Below are positions 8,508 to 16,510 of a stretch of DNA of 26,674 nt, piece after piece. The translations under genes were made by a program, and so were the position numbers. Positions within the stretch are counted from its first letter, which is position 1. Each line of letters opens with the position of its first letter. The notes beneath the pieces are model-generated. The model was not told the origin of the DNA. It was given only the letters and a program-made list of their open reading frames with translations, and did not search any database. Source of the stretch: an uncultured Bacilli bacterium (GTDB taxonomy: Bacteria; Bacillota_I; Bacilli_A; RF39; UBA660); contig CAKOJQ010000014.1 in the NCBI GenBank assembly GCA_934090795.1, positions 1 to 26,674 on the forward strand, read 5' to 3'.

Positions 8508-8825
8508 AACTATTAATTGTCCTTCTTGTAAATAAATTGTTTCATTATTTCTCAGAATATTTGATACACTTGTATTAAATGTATTTGCTACTAAGTTAAG
8601 AGTATCTCCGGCTTTTGTTACGTAATATGAATATCCTTCTTTAGGAACCATTATAGTTTCATTTGGATAAATATAATCATTTAGGTTTAAACCATTAAGT
8701 ATTGCAATTAAAGCAGGATTTACGTTATAGCTTTTACCTATTTGATATAAGTTATCTCCTTTTTTAATTTTATAGTAATCAAAGTATTTATTGGCATCTT
8801 GATTTACATTATACATATCAATCAT
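8490..8825 (-). CDS. double LysM domain protein
   Basis: This 111-residue protein is almost entirely two LysM repeats: YKIKKGDNLYQIGKSYNV to IMVP (~19-60) and YYVTKAGDTLNLVANTF to LIV (~67-107). LysM binds N-acetylglucosamine-containing glycans such as peptidoglycan. No signal peptide or membrane helix is visible, which is also true of several spore-coat LysM proteins (SafA and YaaH types). It could act inside the mother cell, but I see no sporulation-type promoter. The ATG follows AGGGGATG. It lies 36 nt after the preceding gene and appears to be in the same operon. Confidence 0.85.
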   Translation of the reverse strand: MIDMYNVNQDANKYFDYYKIKKGDNLYQIGKSYNVNPALIAILNGLNLNDYIYPNETIMVPKEGYSYYVTKAGDTLNLVANTFNTSVSNILRNNETIYLQEGQLIVNKISE

Positions 8826-8861
8826 TTTTTCATCCCCTAATATAGGGTATTCTTAAAATAA

Positions 8862-9971
8862 TTATTTGTTAAAGATAAATATTTGATTATGATAATTATA
8901 TTTCCATTCTTTATATTTAAGTAGTTGTTCTTCTCCAGTAGCTTCATTATATTTGTACAAAGTATCATCTACTAAATAATAAACTGTATCATTAATTATT
9001 CTTACTATTTCAGTGATTTTTTGATTGCTTACTTTTACTTTGTATCTATCAACACTTTTATATAAGTAATTATCTTCCAAGGTATAATTATTGTTAATTT
9101 CGCTAACAAATATTTTTTCATTTTTAACTAATGTATCAACTTTTACATGTTCTAGTTTATTACCATTTAGAAACAATCCATAATTATCTTTTTCATTTAG
9201 ATGTTTAATTGTTTTCTTTTTTAAATTTAATTCATATTCGTTTTTATTTTTTAGATCTAAAAAGTACAATTTATTTTTAAATGTTCCTAAATATAATAAA
9301 TTATAAGATATTTCATAATTAAAGGTTATATTTGATAAATTATTCTTTTCGGTGTCATATATGTATATTTTTTTAAAGTAATATGATGAGTCATAGTCTG
9401 GAATAACTAGGTAGCGATCATTTTGATAGGTTGATTGGTTATTATATTTTTCTTCTTTTAAAATATTAATTTTTTCATTATTATTAGATATCTTTAAATA
9501 ACCATTATAATTCCAAATAAGATATGTTTCGTCGGTATTATAAATCTTAATGTTTTCATAGGTTGTTTCTTTGATTGGTTTAATTATTTTCTCATAGTTT
9601 TCACTATAAAGTTTATCATTAATAAGTCGATAATCTTTTAGGCCTGATGAGTCGCTACAAATAATTTTATTATTATCTAAGTAGTCAATATTTAAACAGG
9701 TATCTTTTTCATCGGATGCTATTTTGATATTTTCAATTAATTTACGTTTTTTGAAATATTTGGAATTTACTATTAGAGGGTAATCGGTATTTTCATAGGT
9801 TAAAATAAAAGTATATTGTTTAGTATGTTTATCATATTTTTCATTTATTTTTACTTTATTAATAATGTAATCTATTTCATAGTTTTTTGGTATGTTGAGT
9901 ACGATGATATAAATTATTATTAATAGAAATATTATAAACATAAATTTGACGTTTTTATTAATCTTTTTCAT
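8862..9971 (-). CDS. membrane-anchored protein, propeller-like ectodomain
   Basis: This 369-residue protein has an N-terminal uncleaved signal anchor (~9-27, basic residues before it), so it probably faces outward. The rest is rich in Tyr, Asn and Lys. It contains repeating strand-turn units such as YLVIPDYDSSYYFKKIYIYD, LYLGTFKNKLYFLDL and NDTVYYLVDDTLYKYN, suggesting a DUF5050-like beta-propeller. There is no lipobox cysteine and no catalytic motif that I recognise. The start is supported by GAGAAG upstream. It lies in the five-gene minus-strand cluster. Function unknown. Confidence 0.75.
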   Translation of the reverse strand: MKKINKNVKFMFIIFLLIIIYIIVLNIPKNYEIDYIINKVKINEKYDKHTKQYTFILTYENTDYPLIVNSKYFKKRKLIENIKIASDEKDTCLNIDYLDNNKIICSDSSGLKDYRLINDKLYSENYEKIIKPIKETTYENIKIYNTDETYLIWNYNGYLKISNNNEKINILKEEKYNNQSTYQNDRYLVIPDYDSSYYFKKIYIYDTEKNNLSNITFNYEISYNLLYLGTFKNKLYFLDLKNKNEYELNLKKKTIKHLNEKDNYGLFLNGNKLEHVKVDTLVKNEKIFVSEINNNYTLEDNYLYKSVDRYKVKVSNQKITEIVRIINDTVYYLVDDTLYKYNEATGEEQLLKYKEWKYNYHNQIFIFNK

Positions 9972-9999
9972 ACTTCTCCATTTTTGAAAAAAAGAATTC

Positions 10000-10452
10000 T
10001 TATTTGAACTCTTTATTTTCTGCTTTTTTGTAATATTTTGTTTTTGCTTCCATCATGTATGATGTGATTTCTTTTTGAATTTCAGGTAACGCTTGTTTTG
10101 ATAGATTAGAAAAATAAATAGTTTCTTTCATTGTATCAATAGTTATCATTCCCCAAATAATTCCAGCATTAATTTGCATATCATTATATAAGTCTGGGGT
10201 AATTGAATTTAAATCATATCCTACTAAAACATAATCCTGCGCAATTATTAGTCTTTTATTGGTAATAGCAAGTACTGCTGTATCAAATATACTTCCATGT
10301 GATGTGTTGTTTTGAGCAGCAAAAGCATAATTTACAACTTCATCGGGATATAAATTTTCGTCAACTAATTTTGCATGTTTTTTGATTCTCCAACATATTG
10401 TGCTAGGATATTTATTTTTAAATTTTTTTACAATTTCATAAGTAGACGCCAT
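10000..10452 (-). CDS. PH-like domain protein
   Basis: This 150-residue protein resembles small bacterial PH-domain proteins. The signature is the strand-turn pattern LAITNKRLIIAQDYVLVGYDLNSI (~63-86). It then has a strand with GMITIDTMKETIYFSN and a C-terminal amphipathic helix (~120-145). No transmembrane segment is present. Such domains commonly mediate protein or membrane contacts. The partner here is unknown. It follows the thioredoxin-like gene by 12 nt with TAAAGGAG before its ATG, so the two are co-transcribed. Confidence 0.75.
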   Translation of the reverse strand: MASTYEIVKKFKNKYPSTICWRIKKHAKLVDENLYPDEVVNYAFAAQNNTSHGSIFDTAVLAITNKRLIIAQDYVLVGYDLNSITPDLYNDMQINAGIIWGMITIDTMKETIYFSNLSKQALPEIQKEITSYMMEAKTKYYKKAENKEFK

Positions 10453-10464
10453 TTATTTTCTCCT

Positions 10465-11289
10465 TTACTTCATCATTCCAACTGATTTTAATTTAGTTTC
10501 TAATTTATCTTTGTTAACATATCCAGAAATACATCCTACTACTTTACCATTTTTAAAATATAATGTTAAAGGTGTTCCAAAACCTGATGATAAAGGAGTT
10601 TCTTCTTTTGATGTTGTACATTCTGCTGGAATGTTGATACCTGAATTTAATATTTTACTGTATTCTTCACTATCAAAACTATCTGAATCATAGTAGTAAA
10701 TATCTAAATTTTTTTCAGCAGCAACTTCGTTATATACTGGTTTAAAGATATTACAGTAATAACATGTGTTACGTCCAAAAACATGCATAGTTACTTTTTT
10801 GCTCTTATAAATATTCATGAATTCTTTATATGTTGAAACTGTTTTATAAGCTACTTCATCATCTGGAATTACATTGTTAATATATTTATTTAATTGAGTA
10901 TCTAAGTTAACATTTTCTGTAACTTTATCTACTATTTTTACTATTTCTCCATTTTGAGAAATTACATAAACTGATCTACTACTAAACTTTTCATTTGAAC
11001 TTGTTAAAGTTTGTTTTTCAGCTTCAGTTAATTTTGTAGTATTTACTGTTGTAACTTTTACTGAATATTTGCTTTTTAAATCAATTAATTCTTCTTTAAT
11101 TTTAGCATATTCATCTGAACTTGGATCACCAAAATATGTAAGTGTTACTTTTTCTTTTGCTACATTTGATAAATAATCATCATATGAGACAACAGCTATT
11201 TTTTTGTTATTAACATAATTTACAATGATAGGTGAAAGTAAAATTACAACTAATAGTACAGGTAATAACATTTTTTTAACTTTTTCCAT
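10465..11289 (-). CDS. membrane-anchored tandem thioredoxin-fold protein
   Basis: This 274-residue protein has an N-terminal membrane anchor (~7-24) and two thioredoxin-like domains. The first (~35-135) has no active-site cysteines. The second (~150-270) has NTCYYCNIFKP, a CxxC redox centre, and the conserved cis-proline loop FGTPLTL. Two further cysteines (C at AECTTS and GCISGY) lie outside the motif. It probably acts at the outer membrane face on substrate thiols. GGGAGGAAT precedes the ATG. It is the first gene of the operon ending at 6843, so its partners may include the extracellular parts of those proteins. Confidence 0.85.
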   Translation of the reverse strand: MEKVKKMLLPVLLVVILLSPIIVNYVNNKKIAVVSYDDYLSNVAKEKVTLTYFGDPSSDEYAKIKEELIDLKSKYSVKVTTVNTTKLTEAEKQTLTSSNEKFSSRSVYVISQNGEIVKIVDKVTENVNLDTQLNKYINNVIPDDEVAYKTVSTYKEFMNIYKSKKVTMHVFGRNTCYYCNIFKPVYNEVAAEKNLDIYYYDSDSFDSEEYSKILNSGINIPAECTTSKEETPLSSGFGTPLTLYFKNGKVVGCISGYVNKDKLETKLKSVGMMK

Positions 11290-11311
11290 TTTCTATTCCT
11301 CCCTAATTTTT

Positions 11312-11340
11312 ATTTTACTTGTTTTTTTGCTAATAATCAA
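11312..11340 (-). promoter_or_regulatory. sigma-A promoter of the envelope operon
   Basis: On the minus strand TTGATT (11340-11335), a 17-bp spacer and TAAAAT (11317-11312), about 20 nt upstream of the first gene. Confidence 0.6.
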
Positions 11341-11711
11341 TTATTTATGGGGATTTTTTGAATATTTGTTGTGATATTCATTTATTTTGATTGCTTTTTC
11401 TAAGGCTATTTTTGCTAAATTAGAATATTTTTGAATAAAATATTTATTAGATGTTGTTGCAATAATTTTGCAGTTGGTTTTACCAATTATTTATTTTCAA
11501 TTCTTGGCATTTTTAATCAAATCATAAGATAATGATTCAAAATTAATAAAGATAATATTTTCTTCTTTTATTCCTTGACTTATTAATTCATCTTTTATTT
11601 GAATTTGTATAACAGATTTTCCACTTCTTCTCATTCCATAAATACTTTTTATCAACGACTCAGTATGATAAAATCATCTGATTTTAGATAAATTTTTTCT
11701 CTTTTTAACAT
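11341..11711 (-). pseudogene. decayed AAA_14/DUF4143-type ATPase
   Basis: The remnant starts with MLKREKIYLKSDDF, then hits a stop. It continues in another frame as SIYGMRRSGKSVIQIQI (a Walker A motif) and ENIIFINFESLSYDL, which is the usual N-terminus of AAA_14 ATPases with a DUF4143 tail. That frame ends at 11497. A further open stretch ending at 11341 (ATTSNKYFIQKYSNLAK...) may be an unrelated or heavily deleted remnant. Walker B and the whole C-terminal domain are missing. The original gene was about 1.2 kb in relatives, so most of it has been lost. Confidence 0.65.
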
Positions 11712-11793
11712 AACGTCACTACTCTTACATTATACTATTATAACTTTTTAAATTAGTTATAATTTTTGAGGCTATGTTTTTAGCAACTTATCT

Positions 11794-12771
11794 TTATTTT
11801 CTTCGATGTAATTCATCTAGTAGCGATAATTTTTTAATATTTAAATTGTTGTTTATTCCGGTACCTAGTTCAATTTCTGGTTTAACAGTTGAACCATGGT
11901 AGTCACTTCCTCCGCTAATCAGTAAATCATATTTTTGAGCAATTTCCATATATTGTTTAATTTCAAGTGGTGTTTGACTTGAGTGAAAAACTTCAATGCC
12001 TTTTAAACCACAATTTATCATATTTTCTAGTAAATTTAAAAATTCTGTTTCGGTTAATTCAAGTGATTTTGGATGAGCTAGTATAGGAATACCACCGCTT
12101 TTAGTAATTAAATCAATACATTCTTCATAACTTATTCCTTTGCTAAAACTTCTTGTCTTGTTATGAGCATCTATTAAATATTTACTAAATGCTTCTTTGA
12201 CTGATGATACATAGCCTTTATTAATTAATATTTTTGCTAAATCTGGGCGTCCTAAATTATGTTCAAACTGAAATAATGATTTTATTTCATCATAAGTGAA
12301 TCTGATATTATAATCTTTTTTTAATACTTCTATAATTGATAAAACTGAATTCAAGCTTATATCTTTAAGTTCTAATAATTTTTTATTTAGGTTTGTATCT
12401 TCTAAATTAATTCCATAACCAAGGACATGCATTCTTCCTTTTGGAACTTTAACTGATAATTCTATTCCATTAATTATTTCAATTCCTGTTTTAACAATTA
12501 AATCATCATTTCTATTTATTTTTTTAATTCCTTCTATGGTATCATGATCAGTTATTGCTAAGGTGCTTATTCCTTTTTCTAGTGCTAGAGATATTAATTC
12601 ATGAGGTTTTAATTCTCCGTCTGAGTAGCATGTATGAGTATGCATATCAATTATTTTATCTTTAGATAAATAAGGATTAATTATTGTATCATTTATATAT
12701 TTATCTAATGTTTTTATAATTAGTTCTTCTTTATCTTCATATATATCATATGTGTAATAATTATCTTCCAT
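11794..12771 (-). CDS. PHP-domain phosphoesterase
   Basis: This 325-residue protein has a metal-dependent PHP domain of the TrpH/YciV (RNase AM, nucleoside 3',5'-bisphosphate phosphatase) type. Metal-ligand motifs are DMHTHTCYSDG (~42-52), ITDHDT (~76-81), ILAHPK (~230) and SGGSDYHG near the C-terminus. The enzyme probably hydrolyses pAp-like nucleotides or trims RNA 5' ends. The first ~38 residues are an extra, poorly conserved extension. AAGGAG precedes the ATG. It is divergent from the LysR regulator at 12862, which may control it. Confidence 0.85.
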   Translation of the reverse strand: MEDNYYTYDIYEDKEELIIKTLDKYINDTIINPYLSKDKIIDMHTHTCYSDGELKPHELISLALEKGISTLAITDHDTIEGIKKINRNDDLIVKTGIEIINGIELSVKVPKGRMHVLGYGINLEDTNLNKKLLELKDISLNSVLSIIEVLKKDYNIRFTYDEIKSLFQFEHNLGRPDLAKILINKGYVSSVKEAFSKYLIDAHNKTRSFSKGISYEECIDLITKSGGIPILAHPKSLELTETEFLNLLENMINCGLKGIEVFHSSQTPLEIKQYMEIAQKYDLLISGGSDYHGSTVKPEIELGTGINNNLNIKKLSLLDELHRRK

Positions 12772-12833
12772 TTTACTTTTCTCCTTCTGCTTGTATTATA
12801 TAATTTTTGTTATTATAATAAAAATATATATTT

Positions 12834-12850
12834 GTTATCACTTTGATAAC
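12834..12850 (+). promoter_or_regulatory. candidate LysR-type operator
   Basis: GTTATC-ACTTT-GATAAC is a perfect 6-bp inverted repeat containing a T-N11-A core, the classical LTTR box. It lies between the PHP gene and the regulator, ending 1 nt before the regulator's GGAGG. That position suits autoregulation. Confidence 0.5.
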
Positions 12851-12861
12851 TGGAGGTTATT

Positions 12862-13782
12862 ATGAATATTGATTTTGAATTATATAGAATATTTTATGAA
12901 GTTGCTAATTATGGAAATATTACTAAAGCTAGTATGCATTTAAATATTTCGCAACCGGCTATAAGTAAATCAATTAAAAATTTAGAAAATCAATTAGGGG
13001 GCTCTTTATTTATAAGAACTAAAAAAGGAGTTGTTTTAACCGAAGAAGGAAAAGAACTTTATTATTATATTAAACAAGCTATAGAGTTTATTAATAATGG
13101 GGAAAATAAATTTACTGATTTAATTAATTTAAAAACAGGATGCATTAAAATTGGAACAAGTACTACTATAGCAAAGGAATTTTTACTACCTTATTTAGAA
13201 ATATTTCATGAAAAATATCCTAGTATTGACATTAAAATTATTACGGGTATTTCTAATGAATTAATTTCAAAATTAAAATATGGACTTATTGATATATTAT
13301 TTTTAAATTTAAACAATGATAGTTATGAGAGTGATTTAAACATAGCTAAATGTAAAATTGTTAACGATTGTTTTGTTGTTGGAGAAAAATATAAAGATTT
13401 AAAAGATAAAATTATTACAATGAAAGAGATTAATAATTATCCTTTGATTTTGCAAGCTAAAGGTTCAAACACAAGAAAATTTTTGGATGATTTCATGAAG
13501 GATAATAATGTTTTGTTAAAGCCAAGTATTGAACTTACAAGTTATTCTTTAGTTGTTGATTTGGCTAAAATTGGATTTGGTATTGGTTATGTTACTAAAG
13601 AATATGCAAAAAATTTATTAGATAGTGAATTATTATATGAAATTAAAACTGATATAAAAATTCCTTCTAGATATATTGGATATGTTTTATCTAAAAATCA
13701 TATACCTAGTTTTAGTACGAAAAAGTTAATTGAAATAATAAATGATAATAAAAAAAACGATGAGATCCCCCAGGCGAGATGA
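12862..13782 (+). CDS. LysR-family transcriptional regulator
   Basis: This 306-residue regulator has an N-terminal winged HTH (~2-60: FYEVANYGNITKASMHLNISQPAISKSIKNLE, written here in parts: FYEVANYGNITKAS then LNISQPAISKSI) and a periplasmic-binding-like effector domain (~90-295). The ATG follows GGAGG with 5 nt spacing. The last ~8 codons (ending DEIPQAR) overlap the 3' end of the putative antisense RNA at 13749-13852, so the two transcripts would share ~30 bp. The effector is unknown. The divergent PHP gene is the natural target candidate. Confidence 0.92.
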   Translation: MNIDFELYRIFYEVANYGNITKASMHLNISQPAISKSIKNLENQLGGSLFIRTKKGVVLTEEGKELYYYIKQAIEFINNGENKFTDLINLKTGCIKIGTSTTIAKEFLLPYLEIFHEKYPSIDIKIITGISNELISKLKYGLIDILFLNLNNDSYESDLNIAKCKIVNDCFVVGEKYKDLKDKIITMKEINNYPLILQAKGSNTRKFLDDFMKDNNVLLKPSIELTSYSLVVDLAKIGFGIGYVTKEYAKNLLDSELLYEIKTDIKIPSRYIGYVLSKNHIPSFSTKKLIEIINDNKKNDEIPQAR

Positions 13783-13852
13783 ATGCTCACATATAAAATA
13801 TGCTTACTGGCATTGCCAACACATCGTTAATCCTTCACAAGTATCCCATCTA
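13749..13852 (-). ncRNA. putative small structured RNA
   Basis: A -10 TATAAT (13865-13860) is followed by a ~105-nt GC-richer segment ending in a U-tract. AACGATG (13828-13822) and CATCGTT (13762-13756) form a closing stem directly before the T run. Inside lie hairpins TTGGC/GCCAG and GCATAT/ATATGT. An alternative pairing, GATGGGAT (13850-13843) with ATCTCATC (13766-13759), overlaps the terminator stem and would exclude it. I cannot match it to SRP RNA, 6S RNA, a tRNA or a riboswitch class I know. It has no downstream gene on its strand. Confidence 0.45.
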
Positions 13853-13887
13853 CAAATATATTATATCATATTAATATAAATTATTCA

Positions 13888-14817
13888 TTATTTTTTGTTT
13901 TTAATTTCTTCAATGTAGACTTGGCTTATATATTCAATTGCTAAATCACTATACTTCTTAATATTATTTTTAGAGTAGGGAAATTGATAACAATAATCTT
14001 GATTATTTTTAATATTTTTTCTCTTACATATATCATGAAATTTATTGGATGTAAATCCATGATTTGGACCCAATGTTATTTCTATAGTTTCACATATTTT
14101 TTTAATAACTTCTTGTGTTGTATAAGGATGTGTTACTTCGATATCTTTTGGGACATTTATAAATTTTGCGGTTTCTCCACCATCTTTGACAAGTGTGTAT
14201 TTAATATCAGCATCGGCTTCTTTCTTGGTTGATACTAATCTTAAAGTTTGAACTAAACTTTCGTCAGTATCTAGTTCATTTTTTAATTTATCAAATAGTA
14301 TTAGATTGGCTGGATTAAGTACTAATGATGAAACATCTTGATTATCTCCAGGATTTACAAGCGCTATGTATGGCGTAATTTTTTCGTTTAAATTATAGTT
14401 TGGAAATTGTTTTTTAAAAAACTTATTATAGTTTGTTAAACATCTCTGAAAAGCAGGTGCTAATACAAAATCAAATTCAGGTAAGATTAAATGTGTAGAC
14501 TTATTTCTAATGTTTCTTATAAATGAAATATTAGTTTTAGTCTTATCTGTTGTACTTGTAAAGACTTTATCAACACATTCATCTAATCCTATAGTTCTAG
14601 TGGAATCGTTTTTAAAATTAATTATATTTATATCATTTGCTTTATTAATTAAATAGGCTTTTAGCAAAAGTTCCCAAGCATTACAAATAAAGAAACAAAA
14701 TCCCTCTGTTCTATAATTAATAGTAGGTTTATTAATAATTTCAATCGACATCAAATATGCTTCTTCTGATTTATTTAATAAGGCATTAACATATTTTTTT
14801 AAGTCTTCTGAATTCAA
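13888..14817 (-). CDS. DUF3644 domain protein
   Basis: This 309-residue protein matches DUF3644 by the N-terminal helical pattern GFCFFICNAWELLLKAYLI (~38-56) and NIRNKSTHLILPE (~103-115), resembling a HEPN-like RNxxxH arrangement. HEPN proteins are often RNases in defence systems, but whether this RNxxxH is catalytic is my inference. A TTG start at 14817 is used, preceded by AAGGAG 12 nt upstream. The only nearby ATG is followed at once by a stop. A TATAAT lies upstream. It sits outside the mobile element, just beyond its left end, and is probably an accessory gene of this genome. Confidence 0.75.
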   Translation of the reverse strand: MNSEDLKKYVNALLNKSEEAYLMSIEIINKPTINYRTEGFCFFICNAWELLLKAYLINKANDINIINFKNDSTRTIGLDECVDKVFTSTTDKTKTNISFIRNIRNKSTHLILPEFDFVLAPAFQRCLTNYNKFFKKQFPNYNLNEKITPYIALVNPGDNQDVSSLVLNPANLILFDKLKNELDTDESLVQTLRLVSTKKEADADIKYTLVKDGGETAKFINVPKDIEVTHPYTTQEVIKKICETIEITLGPNHGFTSNKFHDICKRKNIKNNQDYCYQFPYSKNNIKKYSDLAIEYISQVYIEEIKNKK

Positions 14818-14923
14818 TATTTACACCATCTCCTTTTATTTGTTTATTATATCACTAATATTAATAAATAATTAACATTTTTTACCTGAATCTCAAATCC
14901 CACAACTCAAATATTACTTTTTT

Positions 14924-16510
14924 TTAACTAATTTTTATATAATTTAAAATTAGTATGCTTTTAAAATGTGTTTGGAAGTGTATTTGAAAAATATTTTGCA
15001 TTAAAAAAGCCCATAAAATGGGCATAAAATTCATTAATGGTGGAGCTATTGCACCCTCAAACGAACTTAAAAGGACGTCGCTACTTGGAAAATTAACACT
15101 TATTTCTTTTTGTGTAGTAAAGGTTATTATCATTTTATCATCATATAAATATATTTTATGAATAAATGTATCAATTAATAATCTTCTATATTCAATATCA
15201 TTTACGTTGCCTTTTTTTAATTCGGTTAAATAAAATCTAATTTGTGTTGCACTTATAGGCATATTATTTGCCTCCTCAAAAAGCAATTGTGTTTCTAAAT
15301 CTTTTTGTCTTAATTGAATTTTATTTATCTCATTTAAAATTAGATTTCTTATACTATCATTATTAGCTTGCTTCAAGCTTGTTAATAAGTTTTCAATTTC
15401 CTTTTTACAATTTTTTATAGATTTTTGTAATGATTTAATAGCTGATGTGTCCTTTTCCTTTTCTATGTACTCCATAACCTTATCAGCTATAATCTTAATA
15501 TTTTCCTTTGTTAATAGATTTTTTGTTTCTTTTATTACTAAATCTTCAATATATTCCCTATCCACTTTTTGTTTATTACAAGTTTTAGTAGTACCTTTGG
15601 AATTAACACACTTGTAATAATGATATATATGTTTTGCAACAGCACCAGTCATTTTTGCTCCACACATACCACAGTATAACTTATCGGTTAATAAATAATC
15701 ACTTTTTCTTGAATGTGATATATGTTTTCTCTTAATTAAATCTTGTACCTCATTAAATGTTCTTTCATCAATTATACTTGGTATTCTCACTGGCATTTCT
15801 TCTCCTTTAAAAGTATATATACCAATATATTTTTTGTTTGTGATAATTCTTAAAATACTATTCTTATTAAAAGCATTTCCTCTTGATGTTTTGATATTAT
15901 TCATATTTAAATATCTAACAATATCAGCCATAGTACAATTATTTTTATACATTTTAAATATTTCTCTTACATAAGGAGCCGTTTCTTCGTCAATAATTAT
16001 TTCTTTTGCGCTATTCGATTTATAACCTAAGGGCAAAGAATATCCACCAATAGATAAACCTTTTTTCGCGTTAGTTTTTAAACCGTCCTTAATGTTTTTA
16101 GCTGTATTTTTTGAATAATATTCATTAACTCCACGCATAATATTTTTCATAAGAGAAGCTATTGGGTCGTCATCATCTCCATTGATACTCTCGGTTGCTG
16201 ACACTACTGATACACCATTTTTATTTAAGATTAATTCGTTCATTACACTTTCGGTACTATTTCTAGCAAATCTAGATAAATTGTATACTAGTACATACCT
16301 AAATAGTTTTTTACTACTATCAGCAAGCATATTTTGAAAAGCCTCTCTATTATCATTTGTACCAGTTTTAGCTTTATCGCTATATACTTTAATAATATTT
16401 AAGTTATTCTTTTTTGCGTAGCTTTGGCATATTTCTACTTGTGTCTCAATAGACTGTTCATTTTGGCTATGAGAACTATATCTAGCATATATAACAGCAT
16501 TTCCACTCAT
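14924..16510 (-). CDS. large serine recombinase with integration-altered C-terminus
   Basis: This 528-residue integrase mediates insertion and excision through a phosphoserine intermediate. The resolvase catalytic domain (~4-150) has YARYSS with nucleophile Ser12 and YNLSRFARNS. A Recombinase domain (~155-270), a zinc ribbon with CGMC...C...C (~277-310) and a coiled coil (~345-405) follow. It overlaps DUF6076 by 4 nt (ATGA). The last 37 residues, after APP at 491, are encoded by host DNA beyond the proposed attachment site. They are hydrophobic and unlike the family. An intrinsic terminator sits inside this tail before any stop codon. The native C-terminus appears to lie at 23481-23560, giving 517 residues in the excised circle. 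Confidence 0.92.
   Translation of the reverse strand: MSGNAVIYARYSSHSQNEQSIETQVEICQSYAKKNNLNIIKVYSDKAKTGTNDNREAFQNMLADSSKKLFRYVLVYNLSRFARNSTESVMNELILNKNGVSVVSATESINGDDDDPIASLMKNIMRGVNEYYSKNTAKNIKDGLKTNAKKGLSIGGYSLPLGYKSNSAKEIIIDEETAPYVREIFKMYKNNCTMADIVRYLNMNNIKTSRGNAFNKNSILRIITNKKYIGIYTFKGEEMPVRIPSIIDERTFNEVQDLIKRKHISHSRKSDYLLTDKLYCGMCGAKMTGAVAKHIYHYYKCVNSKGTTKTCNKQKVDREYIEDLVIKETKNLLTKENIKIIADKVMEYIEKEKDTSAIKSLQKSIKNCKKEIENLLTSLKQANNDSIRNLILNEINKIQLRQKDLETQLLFEEANNMPISATQIRFYLTELKKGNVNDIEYRRLLIDTFIHKIYLYDDKMIITFTTQKEISVNFPSSDVLLSSFEGAIAPPLMNFMPILWAFLMQNIFQIHFQTHFKSILILNYIKIS
15003..15023 (-). terminator. displaced host ssrA terminator inside the recombinase ORF
   Basis: On the minus strand GCCCAT and ATGGGC form a stem with a 3-nt loop followed by TTTTTT. 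The ORF is open right through it; the stop is ~80 bp further on. After in-silico excision this hairpin starts 14 nt beyond the core repeat, i.e. about 17 nt past the ssrA CCA. That is the expected place for the tmRNA terminator. Confidence 0.7.
15037..15045 (+). repeat. attachment core, recombinase side
   Basis: ATGGTGGAG on the plus strand (CTCCACCAT on the minus) is identical to 23561-23569. Flanking bases differ on both sides, so the identity is exactly 9 bp. Short common cores are normal for serine integrases. Confidence 0.65.

Noticed and set aside
13756..13828. A 73-nt cloverleaf-like fold as a tRNA or pseudo-tRNA
   Set aside because: The 7-bp end stem and inner hairpins have tRNA-like spacing, but no TTCRA T-loop, no anticodon loop context and no CCA are present on either strand. 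SRP RNA was also rejected because no GGAA tetraloop or GGAAG-AGCA motif is present.
15003..15023. Hairpin as the ordinary recombinase terminator
   Set aside because: It lies inside the open frame ~80 bp before the stop codon. The in-silico excision explains it better as the original ssrA terminator.
13888..15036. Extension of the satellite to include the DUF3644 gene
   Set aside because: The attachment core and the restored ssrA terminator place this gene on the host side. No second core repeat was found beyond it.
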